Assembly: GCF_905147365.1 (NCBI RefSeq)
Contig: NC_056408.1
Span: forward strand, 1 to 64,000
Direction of reading: 5' to 3'
DNA length: 64,000 bases
DNA from: Aricia agestis
Lineage: Eukaryota; Arthropoda; Insecta; Lepidoptera; Lycaenidae
Positions 35,837 through 45,555 of this stretch are shown piece after piece; within the stretch, counting starts at the first letter, position 1; the number at the start of each line of letters is the position of its first letter. The position numbers and the translations under genes were made by a program. Below the pieces are notes generated by a model that worked only from the letters and a program-made list of their open reading frames with translations, did no database searches and was not told the origin of the DNA.

Positions 35837-38818
35837 TTTTTTTTTTTTTTTTTTTTTTTTAGGAGGGGAAATACTTTGCGTATCCCCCGCCCCCTCGGGG
35901 GAAGGGGCGGGGGTATGTGGGACTCCCTACAGAGGTCTACCCACTAAAACCCCCCCAGCCCTTCGTCATGCGCCTTGTGCGGGAGGGACGGGAACCGCGG
36001 AGCGACTACAACTCCGCCCCTCCCAGCGCGCAGCCGCAACCGGCACCTTCTTCACGCGGCTTGAGCCGCGTACCTCACCGAGAGCCCCCCGGGCTATAGG
36101 GGGGCTGTCTTCTCGGGACCCATACTGTGGGCGGGATCCCCCGATCACCGCCCACGGGTCTAGGCATCCGTCTCCATTCGGGCGGAAGCGGGCGGGGCCC
36201 GCACGCCGCTAGGTCTCGACTTTTTGTGTCGAGCCTTTTTGGTCGGCGCCTTGCCTTCTCCGGGGGCCGGCTTTGACGTGGATGGGCATCTACCCAGCTC
36301 GTGCCCCTTTTCGGCCCTGCCAGCGGCCTCGCACAGGGCGCAGTTTGGTGCTGCAGCCCCGCACTCCGCCGCCTTGTGCCCCGGTTTCCCGCACCGAAAA
36401 CAAGTCCGGCTACGGTCCACCGGGCACTGGCACTTGGCAGCCACGTGGCCGGTGTCCTGGCAGCGGAAGCAGCGCGTCGGCCTCGCGGCTAGCAACGCCA
36501 CCCTCGCTGACACCCAACCAATACGCAACCGCCCAGAGCTCGAGAGCTTCTTGGCGGCCGCGACTGGGAGGCGGATCCAACACGACCCGTCCCCCCGTGG
36601 CCCCTCTCTAATCGGCCCCGCCCGGACATCTCCGGCCTGGCACCCTCCTTCAAGTGCGACCGCCTCTACCACTTCTGCGGTCGTCGCGGAGTCATCGAGG
36701 CCGGCGATGCGCATCTCCGCGCTTGCCACCGGCCGTCCGACCTTCACCTCGGGTGGCAGGACGGTCCTCAGCCTCGCGGCAAAGGCGTCCGCCTTTTCTC
36801 TTGCGCCCTCGCCGGAAATCGCGAGGAGGCGCCCTCCGGTTCGGGCCCGACGGAAGCGGACTTGCGGAATGTCAAGTTCCGCGATGTTCACTGCCCGCCG
36901 GGCCGTCTCAAGTGCCTTGGCGTACGTCATACCCGCCTTCACGGCCGACTCTTCTATTGTGAGAGCGACGGCCGCAGTGGCGGGGACGCGAAGCCTTGGC
37001 TTTATCTTCTTCTTCGGGGCGGCTGTAGTTGGTGTAGCCGCCCCATTCTTCTTCTTGGCCCTGGGACCCACCGTGGTCCACGGGGCCTCAGTACGAGGGG
37101 AGCTGGTATTCGCTCCCCCTTGTGTCGCCTCCTGAGCAGCCATTGACGGCCGCTTTTTCTTCTTTAGGCCCTTTTTGGCCTTGGGCGCCTCGGGCGCGGC
37201 AGGGGCCTCTTGTGGGGCCTCTTTGGCGACGGGCTGCCGCGTCTTCTTTTGGGCCGGTTTCCCCTTGGCTTTTGGCTTCGGGGTCCCCGGCGTCTGCTCC
37301 GGTATTGCCTCTACACTTTCGACGGTGGCCGGGGTAACACTCCGGGCTCTGTCCGCCGCGAGCGGAGGTCGCAGTCGAGGCTCTGGGAGGAGCCGACTCT
37401 CCAGTCCGGCCAGCCGAGCGTTCAGCATATTGCTGAAGGTCTCTACGTTAGAACGAGAGACCTCAGACAACAGCTGGCGCATGTCCTGCTCGGCCGGCTT
37501 CGACACTTTTTGACGCAGCGCCTCTAACTCCTTGCGCATAGACTCCACTTCTTGTTGGAGCCGCGCATTCTGAGCTTCGAGGGCTCGTATCTCTTCCGTC
37601 GCTCCGCGGTTCTTCATAGCGGCGACGGTAGTGCGTATGTCACTGACCGCCTCCTTCAGAAGACGTTGGAATGTCCCCTTCAGGTTGTTCGACTTCGCTG
37701 CAACCATGGAGATCGTTCCCAGCGAAGTCTCAACACATTGGGCCAGAGCGTGGATGGTCTGCTCTGGCCTGTCTTCTTCCATGGGGGCGGGGCTCGCGAG
37801 GAGCGAAGAGCGCGTCTCTCGCGCCGCCCTGGCCGCCTCGGCAACCTCTTCCTCCGCCTGGAGTCGAAGGGCCTCCTCCTTCTCTCTATTCAGGTCGGCC
37901 TGCGCCTTCGCCAGACCGACATATTGTCCAGTCGTTGGCGGGCGGCCGCGTCCTCTCTTGGCTTTTGGCACGGCCCCTTTGCTGAGGGGCGGTGTCACGT
38001 CGTCGTCAGAGCGCCTCTTACGGCGCGTCTTCTCCGAAAGTGCGGGCAAGCCCTCGGAGTCCAGCGATATGCCAGACATCTCACTGGAGTCCGAGAGCCA
38101 GTCCTCGCTGTCACATCCGGGATAGTCTCGTCCATGTTGGGAGACTCGACCACGAGGGGAGTCTCTACCAATGTCGTCTTTTCCGGTGCTTGGAGGCGGC
38201 ATTTTCACGTCGCGTGTCAAGAGGACACGCGGCAGATCCTTGTCGCCTCTCAGCTTCTTCTTCTGCATCAACTTCAGCATCCGCTCAACGCCGTTGGGCT
38301 GCGGCTGACTGAAGTCGATGTCCTCGTCCGTTAGAAGCTCCGCCGCCGGCGCGGTAATGGGCGCCGGCTTCGGGCTGTCGCGCTTCTTCGCGCTGTCACT
38401 TCCTCCTCCTCCTAACGCCGCCAAAATGGCCCTCTGTCTCGCCGCTTTAGCGGCCTCCTCTTCCTTCTTCACCGCCTTAGCGGCCCCCTCGTCCTTCCTC
38501 GTAATAAGTGGCCCCTCCGTATACGAGGGCCGGCCACCGTCCGAAGACGGCGCATGGGATTCTCCGGCTCCTGAGGAGCCGGGACCCACCCGGAGAATAC
38601 TTGGCTTATCACGACTGCTCATCTTAACTCACTCCGACACCCCGGGTCGCGGGCTCGTTCGTCACACAGCGAGCTCTGCCAGACATACAAAACAAACACG
38701 CACACAAACACACGCCATACCGGCGTTCAGCCACCCCTCCCGTGTCACCGTGAAAACGCTCACGATGGCACGGGGGAGGTGCCCAGGGACACGACGTGGA
38801 CGGACCGGTATCGCCCCC
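35837..38818 (-). mobile_element. E10: Gag-only element, full length (group A, mosaic)
   Basis: Poly(A) 24, ORF 36160-38622, a variant short 5' UTR, 5' end at 38818. The 5' half of the ORF is close to E3; parts of the 3' half match E1. Confidence 0.92.
36160..38622 (-). CDS. Gag (ORF1) of Gag-only element E10
   Basis: 820 residues from Met 38622 (SSRDKPSILRVGPGSSGAGES), with no extra upstream frame, which supports the internal start chosen in E3. From the N-terminus through the coiled coils it is almost the E3 protein. From about the Lys-rich tract it switches to E1-like residues (VASAEMRIAGLDDS, EVVEAVALEGGCQAGDVRAGP), then ends with an E3-like STSKPAPGE tail. Three zinc knuckles intact. 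This mosaic pattern without frame loss shows productive recombination between Gag-only elements. Confidence 0.9.
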   Translation of the reverse strand: MSSRDKPSILRVGPGSSGAGESHAPSSDGGRPSYTEGPLITRKDEGAAKAVKKEEEAAKAARQRAILAALGGGGSDSAKKRDSPKPAPITAPAAELLTDEDIDFSQPQPNGVERMLKLMQKKKLRGDKDLPRVLLTRDVKMPPPSTGKDDIGRDSPRGRVSQHGRDYPGCDSEDWLSDSSEMSGISLDSEGLPALSEKTRRKRRSDDDVTPPLSKGAVPKAKRGRGRPPTTGQYVGLAKAQADLNREKEEALRLQAEEEVAEAARAARETRSSLLASPAPMEEDRPEQTIHALAQCVETSLGTISMVAAKSNNLKGTFQRLLKEAVSDIRTTVAAMKNRGATEEIRALEAQNARLQQEVESMRKELEALRQKVSKPAEQDMRQLLSEVSRSNVETFSNMLNARLAGLESRLLPEPRLRPPLAADRARSVTPATVESVEAIPEQTPGTPKPKAKGKPAQKKTRQPVAKEAPQEAPAAPEAPKAKKGLKKKKRPSMAAQEATQGGANTSSPRTEAPWTTVGPRAKKKNGAATPTTAAPKKKIKPRLRVPATAAVALTIEESAVKAGMTYAKALETARRAVNIAELDIPQVRFRRARTGGRLLAISGEGAREKADAFAARLRTVLPPEVKVGRPVASAEMRIAGLDDSATTAEVVEAVALEGGCQAGDVRAGPIREGPRGDGSCWIRLPVAAAKKLSSSGRLRIGWVSARVALLAARPTRCFRCQDTGHVAAKCQCPVDRSRTCFRCGKPGHKAAECGAAAPNCALCEAAGRAEKGHELGRCPSTSKPAPGEGKAPTKKARHKKSRPSGVRAPPASARMETDA

Positions 38819-38850
38819 AACCTAACCTAACCTAACCTAACCTAACCTAA

Positions 38851-38852
<2 letters not shown>
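38819..38852. repeat. Telomeric (CCTAA)n array between E10 and E11
   Basis: Perfect CCTAA units. Confidence 0.95.
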
Positions 38853-38895
<43 letters not shown>

Positions 38896-39276
38896 GTCGG
38901 GAAATGCTCTGACGCATCCCGGGGGAATTGGGGACTCCCCCACGGGTATGTGGGGCTCGCTGCGGTCGTGAAGATGGTGAGTTGACCGCAGCCCTACCCA
39001 CTAAAACCCGACGGTACTCTCCGACTTTCCGTTGCAGGGTCGCGAGAACGCGCGAGCTCAACTCCGTGGCCCTACAACCGTCCGCCCGCGTGCTAATAGC
39101 AGGCCCTTCTTCTATGGAGCATTACTCCTACCGCCGAACAGAGGCCCTCCCAGGGCTTGCTTAGACAGTTCACTCTGTTGTCGCGATGCGCAGAGAGTAC
39201 GCGGCGCATCGCGACCCTCTCAGGGGCTCCGTGTGATGGGCGGCGGCATCCCCATGCCGTCGCCCGAGCTCCCCAT

Positions 39277-42200
39277 CTATGGCGGCACGTTGTCATTTTG
39301 AATGACGCGTTGTCGCCTTGGCCGTCTTCGTCTTCGGGAGTCGAGCGCCTCCCTTTCTCTGTCGCGCTCGGCTTCTTCTTTGGCGGCGATTACTTCCTCC
39401 GCGAAGTCCTCTACCGCTTTCCAATCAACTTCGCTGCGCAGCATAGCGGATATAATAGCTGGCAGCGTTATGTCCTGTCCAATGGCGGCCGTTAAGGCCG
39501 CGCGGTGTCGTATCCAGGAGGGACAGGCCGTTACTGTGTGTTCGGCCGTGTCCCTGTCCGCGTCGCAATGGTGGCATCGCGTTGTGTCCTCTCGTCCGGC
39601 GATCTCGCAAAGGTACCGACCGAAGCAACCATGCCCGGTCAGTACCTGCGTAAGCCGAAACGAGAGCGCGCCGTTCTTGCGGTCTAGCCACTCTCTGAAA
39701 ACTGGGCGGATGGCCAGTATCAGATCCACACTTACTCGCGGCTCTTGGAGCCGCTCCTCCCACAAATCTAGGGCCCTGTCCTTGGCCTCGTCCCTCCACC
39801 GACGTACGGCGTCCGGAGGGGGGTTGCTGCCCCCCGCGCGGATCTCTGCGCCACGCCAGTAGACGTCGGCGAGGGCTCTTGCATCCAGGTCCCAAGGGAC
39901 GCTTCCAGCGAGCAGGCACGCAGCATCCCGGGAGATGGTGCGATACCCGCGCACTGCTCGCGTTGCCATAACTCGCTGCAGCCGTCCCAGAGTCTGCCTG
40001 TTCTCGGCTGCCAGGTTTTCCGCCCATATCGGCGCGCCGTACATCACCATTGAGCGTATAACGCCCATGTACAGGCGCCGACAGCTCAGGCTGGGGCCCC
40101 CGAGGTTCGGGAGCAGCGAGGCCAGAGCTCCTGCAGCTTTTGTAACCTTCTCGGATAGCCGGCGGAAGTGTTCTTTGAAGGTCCACCGGCTATCAAGGAC
40201 TAATCCGAGGTACGTCAGACTCGGTGCCACTTGGATCGTCGTTCCTCCAACGATGACTGTTAGACCAGATGGAGGCGCATTTCTGGGGCCATGGAAAAGA
40301 ATGGCCTCAGATTTATTTAGCGCCACTGTCAAGCCCAACGCCTGTATCCTGCGCACAACTTGTGCGACCGCTGCCGTCGCCAGGATGACGGCTTCGCGGT
40401 GTGTCTTCGCGCGGCAGGTCACCGCGGTGTCGTCCGCGTAAGCCAGTAGCTCAACTCCGGGTAAGTTGGCGCCACGAAGCACATGGTCGAATCCTAAGTC
40501 CCACAGGTCCGGGCCAAGAGATGACCCCTGTGGGACTCCGCAATCCACTTCGTGCTCCTCCCATCCTTCTTCGGTTGGGTACTGCACCGAGCGCTCCGAC
40601 AGATAATCGCCTACGAGTCTGCGAATATATCCCGGCACTCGGTGGTACCGAAGGGCCTCCTTTATCGTTTCCCAGGGCAGGGTGTTGAACGCGTTGGAGA
40701 TGTCCAACGAGACTACCAGCACCACCCCGCCCCGAGAGATCTCCTCATCCGTGATAGACCTGAGCCGTGCCACCGCGTCTATCGTCGATCGGCAAGCCCG
40801 AAACCCGAACTGAGCATCGCTCAAGTTCGGGCCGACGCTCTCTAGGTGGTGTTTGAGACGCGCCCCGACGATCCTTTCCATCGTCTTGCAGATCTCGTCG
40901 ATCAGGACGATAGGGCGGTAGGCTGACGGCTGGTCTTCCAGTCGCCCGGCCTTTCTGAGTAGCACGAGTTTGCCCGTCTTCCAGCGACGTGGTACTCGCC
41001 CCTGCACCAAACACATGTTCAGTAGGGCGAGCACACGCGCTTCCATTTGCTCCATCGCTAGCACCCAGACACGGCCGGGGACTCCATCCAGTCCAGGGGC
41101 TCTGTTCTTGAGGCCCATTTTGTGAACCGCCGCTGCCAGTTCTCCGGCTGTCACGGGGGGGATTTCCTCCTCTTCGACCTCTGCAGTTGGTGGTGCCATG
41201 GATGGTGGGGACCACTCGGCCCTAGGTGGAAATAGGGCCGATACTATAGTTCTGCAGAGTTCCGGCTGCAAGGTCTGAGTGAGTGGTGGGGCAGCCGGGC
41301 GAAGCTTTTGCCTTACCCACTTGTAAGGTCTGCCCCACGGGTCCTGCTCCAGAGAGCCCAGGAACTCCTCCCACGCCGTCTTCTTGGCCATTCTAATGGC
41401 GTCGCGCAGGTTGTGACGCGCTGTGCGGTATCCGTCATAAATAGATTCCTCCTCCGACTCGATCCTAATCCGCCGTCTTCGGTACCGCAAATAGCGGCGG
41501 CGGGCTGCCACACACTCGTCCCGGAGACGCTTCAGGTCCGGGTTCCACCAGTACGTCTGGCGTCTGGGTATGGCTGGACCAGCGCGGGGCATTGAGGCGT
41601 CACAGATGTTGTGTGCCGCCTCATTTAGCCACTGCGCGCATTCATCAACGTCCTCTGATGGCAGAGGGGCCCACGACGCAACGGCTGCGGCCTCTTTGAG
41701 GAGGTCGCGGTCCAGCTTCTTCAGAGACCACCTCGGACCGACACCAGATGGAGACGTGCGGCTCGGCTCCGTCGTGCGAGCTGAGACGACGAAGCGAATA
41801 TAGAGGTGGTCTGAGAGGGTCTCTGTACGACTGAGGACCTGCCACTCTGAGATGCGTCGGGCGATAGTTGGACTGACCAGAGTCAGGTCCACAATGGACT
41901 CGCCCTGACGCCTAACGCATGTACTAGCCGTACCACGGTTTGCCAGAACCAAGCCAGTGGTGGTGAGCCAATCTTCGATAACTCTACCTCTCGCATTTGT
42001 CACCGACGAACCCCACATCGGCGACTTGGCATTGAAGTCGCCGGCGACAACTACGGGGTGATTCGATCCTTCAACTACGGCGGTCAGGCGGAGCAAGAGC
42101 GCCTCGAAATCGGCGATAGCCCTGTTGGGCGAAAAGTACACCCCCACCACGGTGAGGGTACCCAGGTTAGCGACTACAAATCCGTGGCCCCTTGTCGTGT

Positions 42201-42408
42201 TCCTCGACGAAGGAGGGACGACTTTGGGGCCAAAGACTAGGGCGACCGTCGAGTCGACGTCTCCAGTCCAATCACTCCTGACCAGGACGCGGTACGGCTC
42301 AGCAATAACGGCCACGTCGATCTCCCACTGCAATAGAGCCTGAACCCAGAGATCCTGCGCCTGGGCGCAGTGATTCAGGTTGCCCTGAAGAAATCGTAGG
42401 GTGGCCGT
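39277..42408 (-). CDS. Pol (ORF2) of E11: endonuclease plus reverse transcriptase
   Basis: 1043 residues from ACG 42406-42408. The frame is bounded by an in-frame TAG at 42439-42441 and the first ATG (42333) falls inside the endonuclease, after RFLQGNLNHC; so an AUG start would cut off the domain. Endonuclease motifs AEPYR, GDFNAKSPMWGS and SDH are present. RT has RWKTGKLVLLRKAGR, VSLDISNAFNTLPW, GVPQGSSLGP, YADD and YLGLVLDSRW. The C-terminal finger is CHHCDADRDTAEHTVTAC. Intact and likely active. Confidence 0.92.
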   Translation of the reverse strand, partial: TATLRFLQGNLNHCAQAQDLWVQALLQWEIDVAVIAEPYRVLVRSDWTGDVDSTVALVFGPKVVPPSSRNTTRGHGFVVANLGTLTVVGVYFSPNRAIADFEALLLRLTAVVEGSNHPVVVAGDFNAKSPMWGSSVTNARGRVIEDWLTTTGLVLANRGTASTCVRRQGESIVDLTLVSPTIARRISEWQVLSRTETLSDHLYIRFVVSARTTEPSRTSPSGVGPRWSLKKLDRDLLKEAAAVASWAPLPSEDVDECAQWLNEAAHNICDASMPRAGPAIPRRQTYWWNPDLKRLRDECVAARRRYLRYRRRRIRIESEEESIYDGYRTARHNLRDAIRMAKKTAWEEFLGSLEQDPWGRPYKWVRQKLRPAAPPLTQTLQPELCRTIVSALFPPRAEWSPPSMAPPTAEVEEEEIPPVTAGELAAAVHKMGLKNRAPGLDGVPGRVWVLAMEQMEARVLALLNMCLVQGRVPRRWKTGKLVLLRKAGRLEDQPSAYRPIVLIDEICKTMERIVGARLKHHLESVGPNLSDAQFGFRACRSTIDAVARLRSITDEEISRGGVVLVVSLDISNAFNTLPWETIKEALRYHRVPGYIRRLVGDYLSERSVQYPTEEGWEEHEVDCGVPQGSSLGPDLWDLGFDHVLRGANLPGVELLAYADDTAVTCRAKTHREAVILATAAVAQVVRRIQALGLTVALNKSEAILFHGPRNAPPSGLTVIVGGTTIQVAPSLTYLGLVLDSRWTFKEHFRRLSEKVTKAAGALASLLPNLGGPSLSCRRLYMGVIRSMVMYGAPIWAENLAAENRQTLGRLQRVMATRAVRGYRTISRDAACLLAGSVPWDLDARALADVYWRGAEIRAGGSNPPPDAVRRWRDEAKDRALDLWEERLQEPRVSVDLILAIRPVFREWLDRKNGALSFRLTQVLTGHGCFGRYLCEIAGREDTTRCHHCDADRDTAEHTVTACPSWIRHRAALTAAIGQDITLPAIISAMLRSEVDWKAVEDFAEEVIAAKEEAERDREREALDSRRRRRPRRQRVIQNDNVPP

Positions 42409-42410
42409 TA
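42406..42410 (-). promoter_or_regulatory. UAACG stop-start overlap in E11
   Basis: TAA 42408-42410 of ORF1 overlaps ACG 42406-42408 of ORF2. Between the upstream in-frame TAG (42439-42441) and this ACG there is no ATG. Confidence 0.7.
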
Positions 42411-44675
42411 TTGGGCCTCCATTGGTACCGCTCCAGCACTAGGGGCCGCCGTAGATGTTGTGGCGGCCTCTCGAGGTGCTCGGCTCTTTTCAGGGCCTTT
42501 TCGTTTCTTCTTAGGGGTAGACTTATTGCAGCGTTGACTGCCTACAATGTGGTCTGCCGGCTTCCCTCTTGATTCGCATAGCGCACAGTGAGGGGAGTTC
42601 CCACACTGTTTGGTCGAGTGGCCCGGCTGACCGCAGCGGAAGCAGAGCTCGCTGCGATCGGTCTCCGATGAACACGTCGCCCGGGTGTGTCCCTCTTCAT
42701 GGCACCTGAAGCACCTCATGGTGCGCGTGGACAACAGGGTTACCCGCACCACAGTCCAACCGACATATACTTTGCTGGTCGGCGCCGTCACTTGTTTTGC
42801 GGCCTCGACGGGGCACTTAACCCACGCCGAGCCGCGACCTCTCCTGTCCACGCGGATCTCTCCGACCCTAACATCCTCGGCACGACAGCCGCTCACTCTC
42901 GCTATGGCAGTCGCGATTTCTCCCGCCGATGCCGAGTCGTCGAGACCCGTCATTATCATTTCGGCACATTTCTGTGGCCGAGAGACGCGCACAATATCCT
43001 CTCCGACTATTTCCTTGAGTCTGCCAGCCAGAGCGTCAGCCTTCTCCTTGCAGGCCGCTCCCGAAACCTCGTACATACGGGCCCCGGTTACGGCCCGCTT
43101 AAATTTGACCGCCGGTATGTCCAGCGCAGCCAGATCCAAGTGCTGCTTTGCCTTGTCTATGACGTCCTGGTAGGTGACGCCTTTTTTCTCCGCGTCCGGC
43201 TGCAGCGTGAGCACTACGGCTGCAGACTTTGGGGCGCGGAGCTGTCTGTCCTTCTTCTTTCTGACTTTCTTTTTCTTTTTCAGCACCCTTTTCCCCTCTT
43301 CTTCCTTTCCAGATGCTTTCCCTTTTCCTTTCCCTCTCCTCACAACCTCGGTCCATGAGGGAGTGGCGACTGGCTGTGACCCAGCCGCCGCTGCCGCTGC
43401 GTCGCGCCTCGAGGTGGCAGCTTCAACGGCGGCAGCGGACTTTCGCCCCTTCTTCGCCTTTTTTGGTTTAGGCCCCGGGTTTGTCAGAGGCATCAGTGTG
43501 GAGACTGATGGCTCCGGCAGAGTCGGAGTCTCTATTTCGTTTTCAGCCTGTGGAGGCCTAGCGCCGGAAGATTTAGAGGCAGCACTTTCCCTCTTCTTAT
43601 CCGCGGCCAGTGGGGGACGCAGGCGAGGCTCCGGTAGGAGCCGAGCTTCTAGCCCTTCTAGCCTCGCGTCCATGCGGGCGTTCATCAGAGAGACCGCCTC
43701 GCGCACCGCTCGCTGCAGTATCTCCTCCATGTTCGGTTCTTTCGTAACGGGAGCCGTCTGTGGTTGCACGTCAGCGAGCTTGCGCTTGACGGCTTCTAAC
43801 TCCTTCTTCATTTCATCGAGCTCTCTGGTGAGTCGTGTGTTTGCCTCTACCAGGGCTCTCGTCTCATCCGATGTAGACCTGACGAGGAGGGCTGACCACG
43901 CCTCCCGTATGGTTAAGGTCGCCTTTTTCAAAGCGGCAATCGAGGTTCCTTTAAGGTTTTTCGATTTTTGGGTCACAGCATTGATGGTGTCCAGGCTCTG
44001 ACTTATAGCCGAACCCAGTTTCGCCACCGTGACCACGTCATCCTCCGCCATCGTGCAATCCGAGAGAGAGGTTTCCGACAGCCGGTGGGACCGTAGGTCC
44101 GGTAACCTCTTTGTCATTTCGAGGACTTCCTTCTCCGTCTCGATTTGTATCTCCTTCTGCCTGAGCTCTAGGTATTCTTTCTTTGTTTTGGCTAGACCGA
44201 CATATTGCCCTGTGGTGGGCGGTCTGCCTCTTCCTCTTTTCGAGGAGGGCTTTGGAGCTGCTCCTCTGTCCTTTTCAGGACTGTCCTCGAGCTCACTACC
44301 GCGCCTCTTGCGCCGGAAAGTGGCCCGGGTCCTCTCCCTCTCGCTGTCCATGTCCGGGTTATGAGAAGCGGCGGACTCATCGCCGCTCTCGTCGCTACCG
44401 CTTCCGGGTCTTCTAAAGAACCCGGAGCCCATGCCGGTGGATACGGGCGTTGCCGCTCGTGATCCACCCTCGCTAGCCGTCAACATTGCCAAATCGCATT
44501 GCCTATCATTGTCCGTAAATTCGTTGCCAAAGTCGTCATTCCTCCTCCCCTCCTTCAAAGCATGTTTGGGGCCCCCAGTATACACGGCCCGATCCCCCGC
44601 CGAAGCGGGAGTGTGGGATTCTCCGGCGTTGCCGGTACCCACCCTGGGAGAATTATCCGCATGCTTGTATTCCAT
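42408..44675 (-). CDS. Gag (ORF1) of Gag-Pol element E11
   Basis: About 755 residues from Met 44675 (EYKHADNSPRVGTGNAGESHTPAS); the open frame reaches a Met at 44801, but that part is 5' UTR read-through. It has the AT-hook-like KRGRGRPPTTGQYVG, coiled coil with ETRALVEANTRLTRELDEMKKE, RLLPEPRLRPPLAAD, a Lys-rich tract with GKGKGKASGKEEEGK, an RRM-like region and three knuckles: CFRCHEEGHTRATC, CFRCGQPGHSTKQC and CX2CX8HX6C. It ends GAVPMEAQ, the same PMEAQ tail as the E2 Gag. Confidence 0.92.
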   Translation of the reverse strand: MEYKHADNSPRVGTGNAGESHTPASAGDRAVYTGGPKHALKEGRRNDDFGNEFTDNDRQCDLAMLTASEGGSRAATPVSTGMGSGFFRRPGSGSDESGDESAASHNPDMDSERERTRATFRRKRRGSELEDSPEKDRGAAPKPSSKRGRGRPPTTGQYVGLAKTKKEYLELRQKEIQIETEKEVLEMTKRLPDLRSHRLSETSLSDCTMAEDDVVTVAKLGSAISQSLDTINAVTQKSKNLKGTSIAALKKATLTIREAWSALLVRSTSDETRALVEANTRLTRELDEMKKELEAVKRKLADVQPQTAPVTKEPNMEEILQRAVREAVSLMNARMDARLEGLEARLLPEPRLRPPLAADKKRESAASKSSGARPPQAENEIETPTLPEPSVSTLMPLTNPGPKPKKAKKGRKSAAAVEAATSRRDAAAAAAGSQPVATPSWTEVVRRGKGKGKASGKEEEGKRVLKKKKKVRKKKDRQLRAPKSAAVVLTLQPDAEKKGVTYQDVIDKAKQHLDLAALDIPAVKFKRAVTGARMYEVSGAACKEKADALAGRLKEIVGEDIVRVSRPQKCAEMIMTGLDDSASAGEIATAIARVSGCRAEDVRVGEIRVDRRGRGSAWVKCPVEAAKQVTAPTSKVYVGWTVVRVTLLSTRTMRCFRCHEEGHTRATCSSETDRSELCFRCGQPGHSTKQCGNSPHCALCESRGKPADHIVGSQRCNKSTPKKKRKGPEKSRAPREAATTSTAAPSAGAVPMEAQ

Positions 44676-45058
44676 ATTTGTGTCAGTTCGGGGTGATTCT
44701 GCCCCGGCGCCCTTGATACGTAGCCACCTGCTCGTAACGCATCCCACGGCCGGGCGCCAAAAACCCTGGATTAGGGGCCCACAGGCCCATCCATCACTCA
44801 TTCACACACAGATGTTCACACGCAAACAAACAATAATGTAGAGAAGAGTGTAAACAAAAAAGGAAAGACAGGGTAGAAAAGATGGTGAAAGATAGTGAAA
44901 TAAAATAAAACAATACAAACGAAGGGTAAACTATAAAAAGAGAGAAAGACAGGAAAGACCGGCGTTCAGCCATCCTGAGTGCCTCACCCCGTGTAAAGGG
45001 CGGGGCGGCGCACCCAGGCGCCCAGGGACACGAACGTGGACGGACCGGTATCGCCCCC

Positions 45059-45137
45059 AACCTAACCTAACCTAACCTAACCTAACCTAACCTAACCTAA
45101 CCTAACCTAACCTAACCTAACCTAACCTAACCTAACC
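45059..45137. repeat. Telomeric (CCTAA)n array between E11 and E12
   Basis: Perfect CCTAA units. Confidence 0.95.
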
Positions 45138-45555
45138 TTTTTTTTTTTTTTTTTTTTTTTTTTTGCGACGGGAAATGCATTGACGCATCCCGGGGGAATT
45201 GGGGACTCCCCCACGGGTATGTGGGACTCGCTACGGCCGTAAAGATGGTAAGGCGGCCGCAGCCCTACCCACTAAAACCCGTCGGTACTCTTCCTCGTTC
45301 CACCTTGCAGGTTCACGGGAACGCGCGAGCTCAACTCCATGGCTCTGCAAGCGTGTCCGCCCGCGTGCTAATAGCAGGCTCCTCTTCGTTGGAGCAAATC
45401 AGCTCCTACCGCCGAACAGAGGCCCTACCAGGGCTTGCATAGGCAGTCCGTTCTCTGGTGTCGCGATGCGCGAAGAGTACACAGCGCATCGCGACCCTCT
45501 CAGGGGCTCGTTCGCTGGGCGACGGCATCCCCATACCGTCGCCCGAGTTCCCCAT

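Larger units (their letters stand above)
38853..45058 (-). mobile_element. SART-like: E11: full-length Gag-Pol element (family 2)
   Basis: Poly(A) 41 (38853-38893), 3' UTR 38894-39276, ORF2 39277-42408, ORF1 42408-44675, 5' UTR to 45058. Same plan as E2 but clearly diverged from it; E12 is its close relative. The 3' UTR inner stem 38960-38967/38984-38991 shows a compensatory change relative to E2. Confidence 0.93.

Noticed and set aside
38894..38915. GCGTC/GACGC stem at the E11 3' end
   Set aside because: Not kept in E12 (GCGAC there), unlike the adjacent ATGC/GCAT stem.
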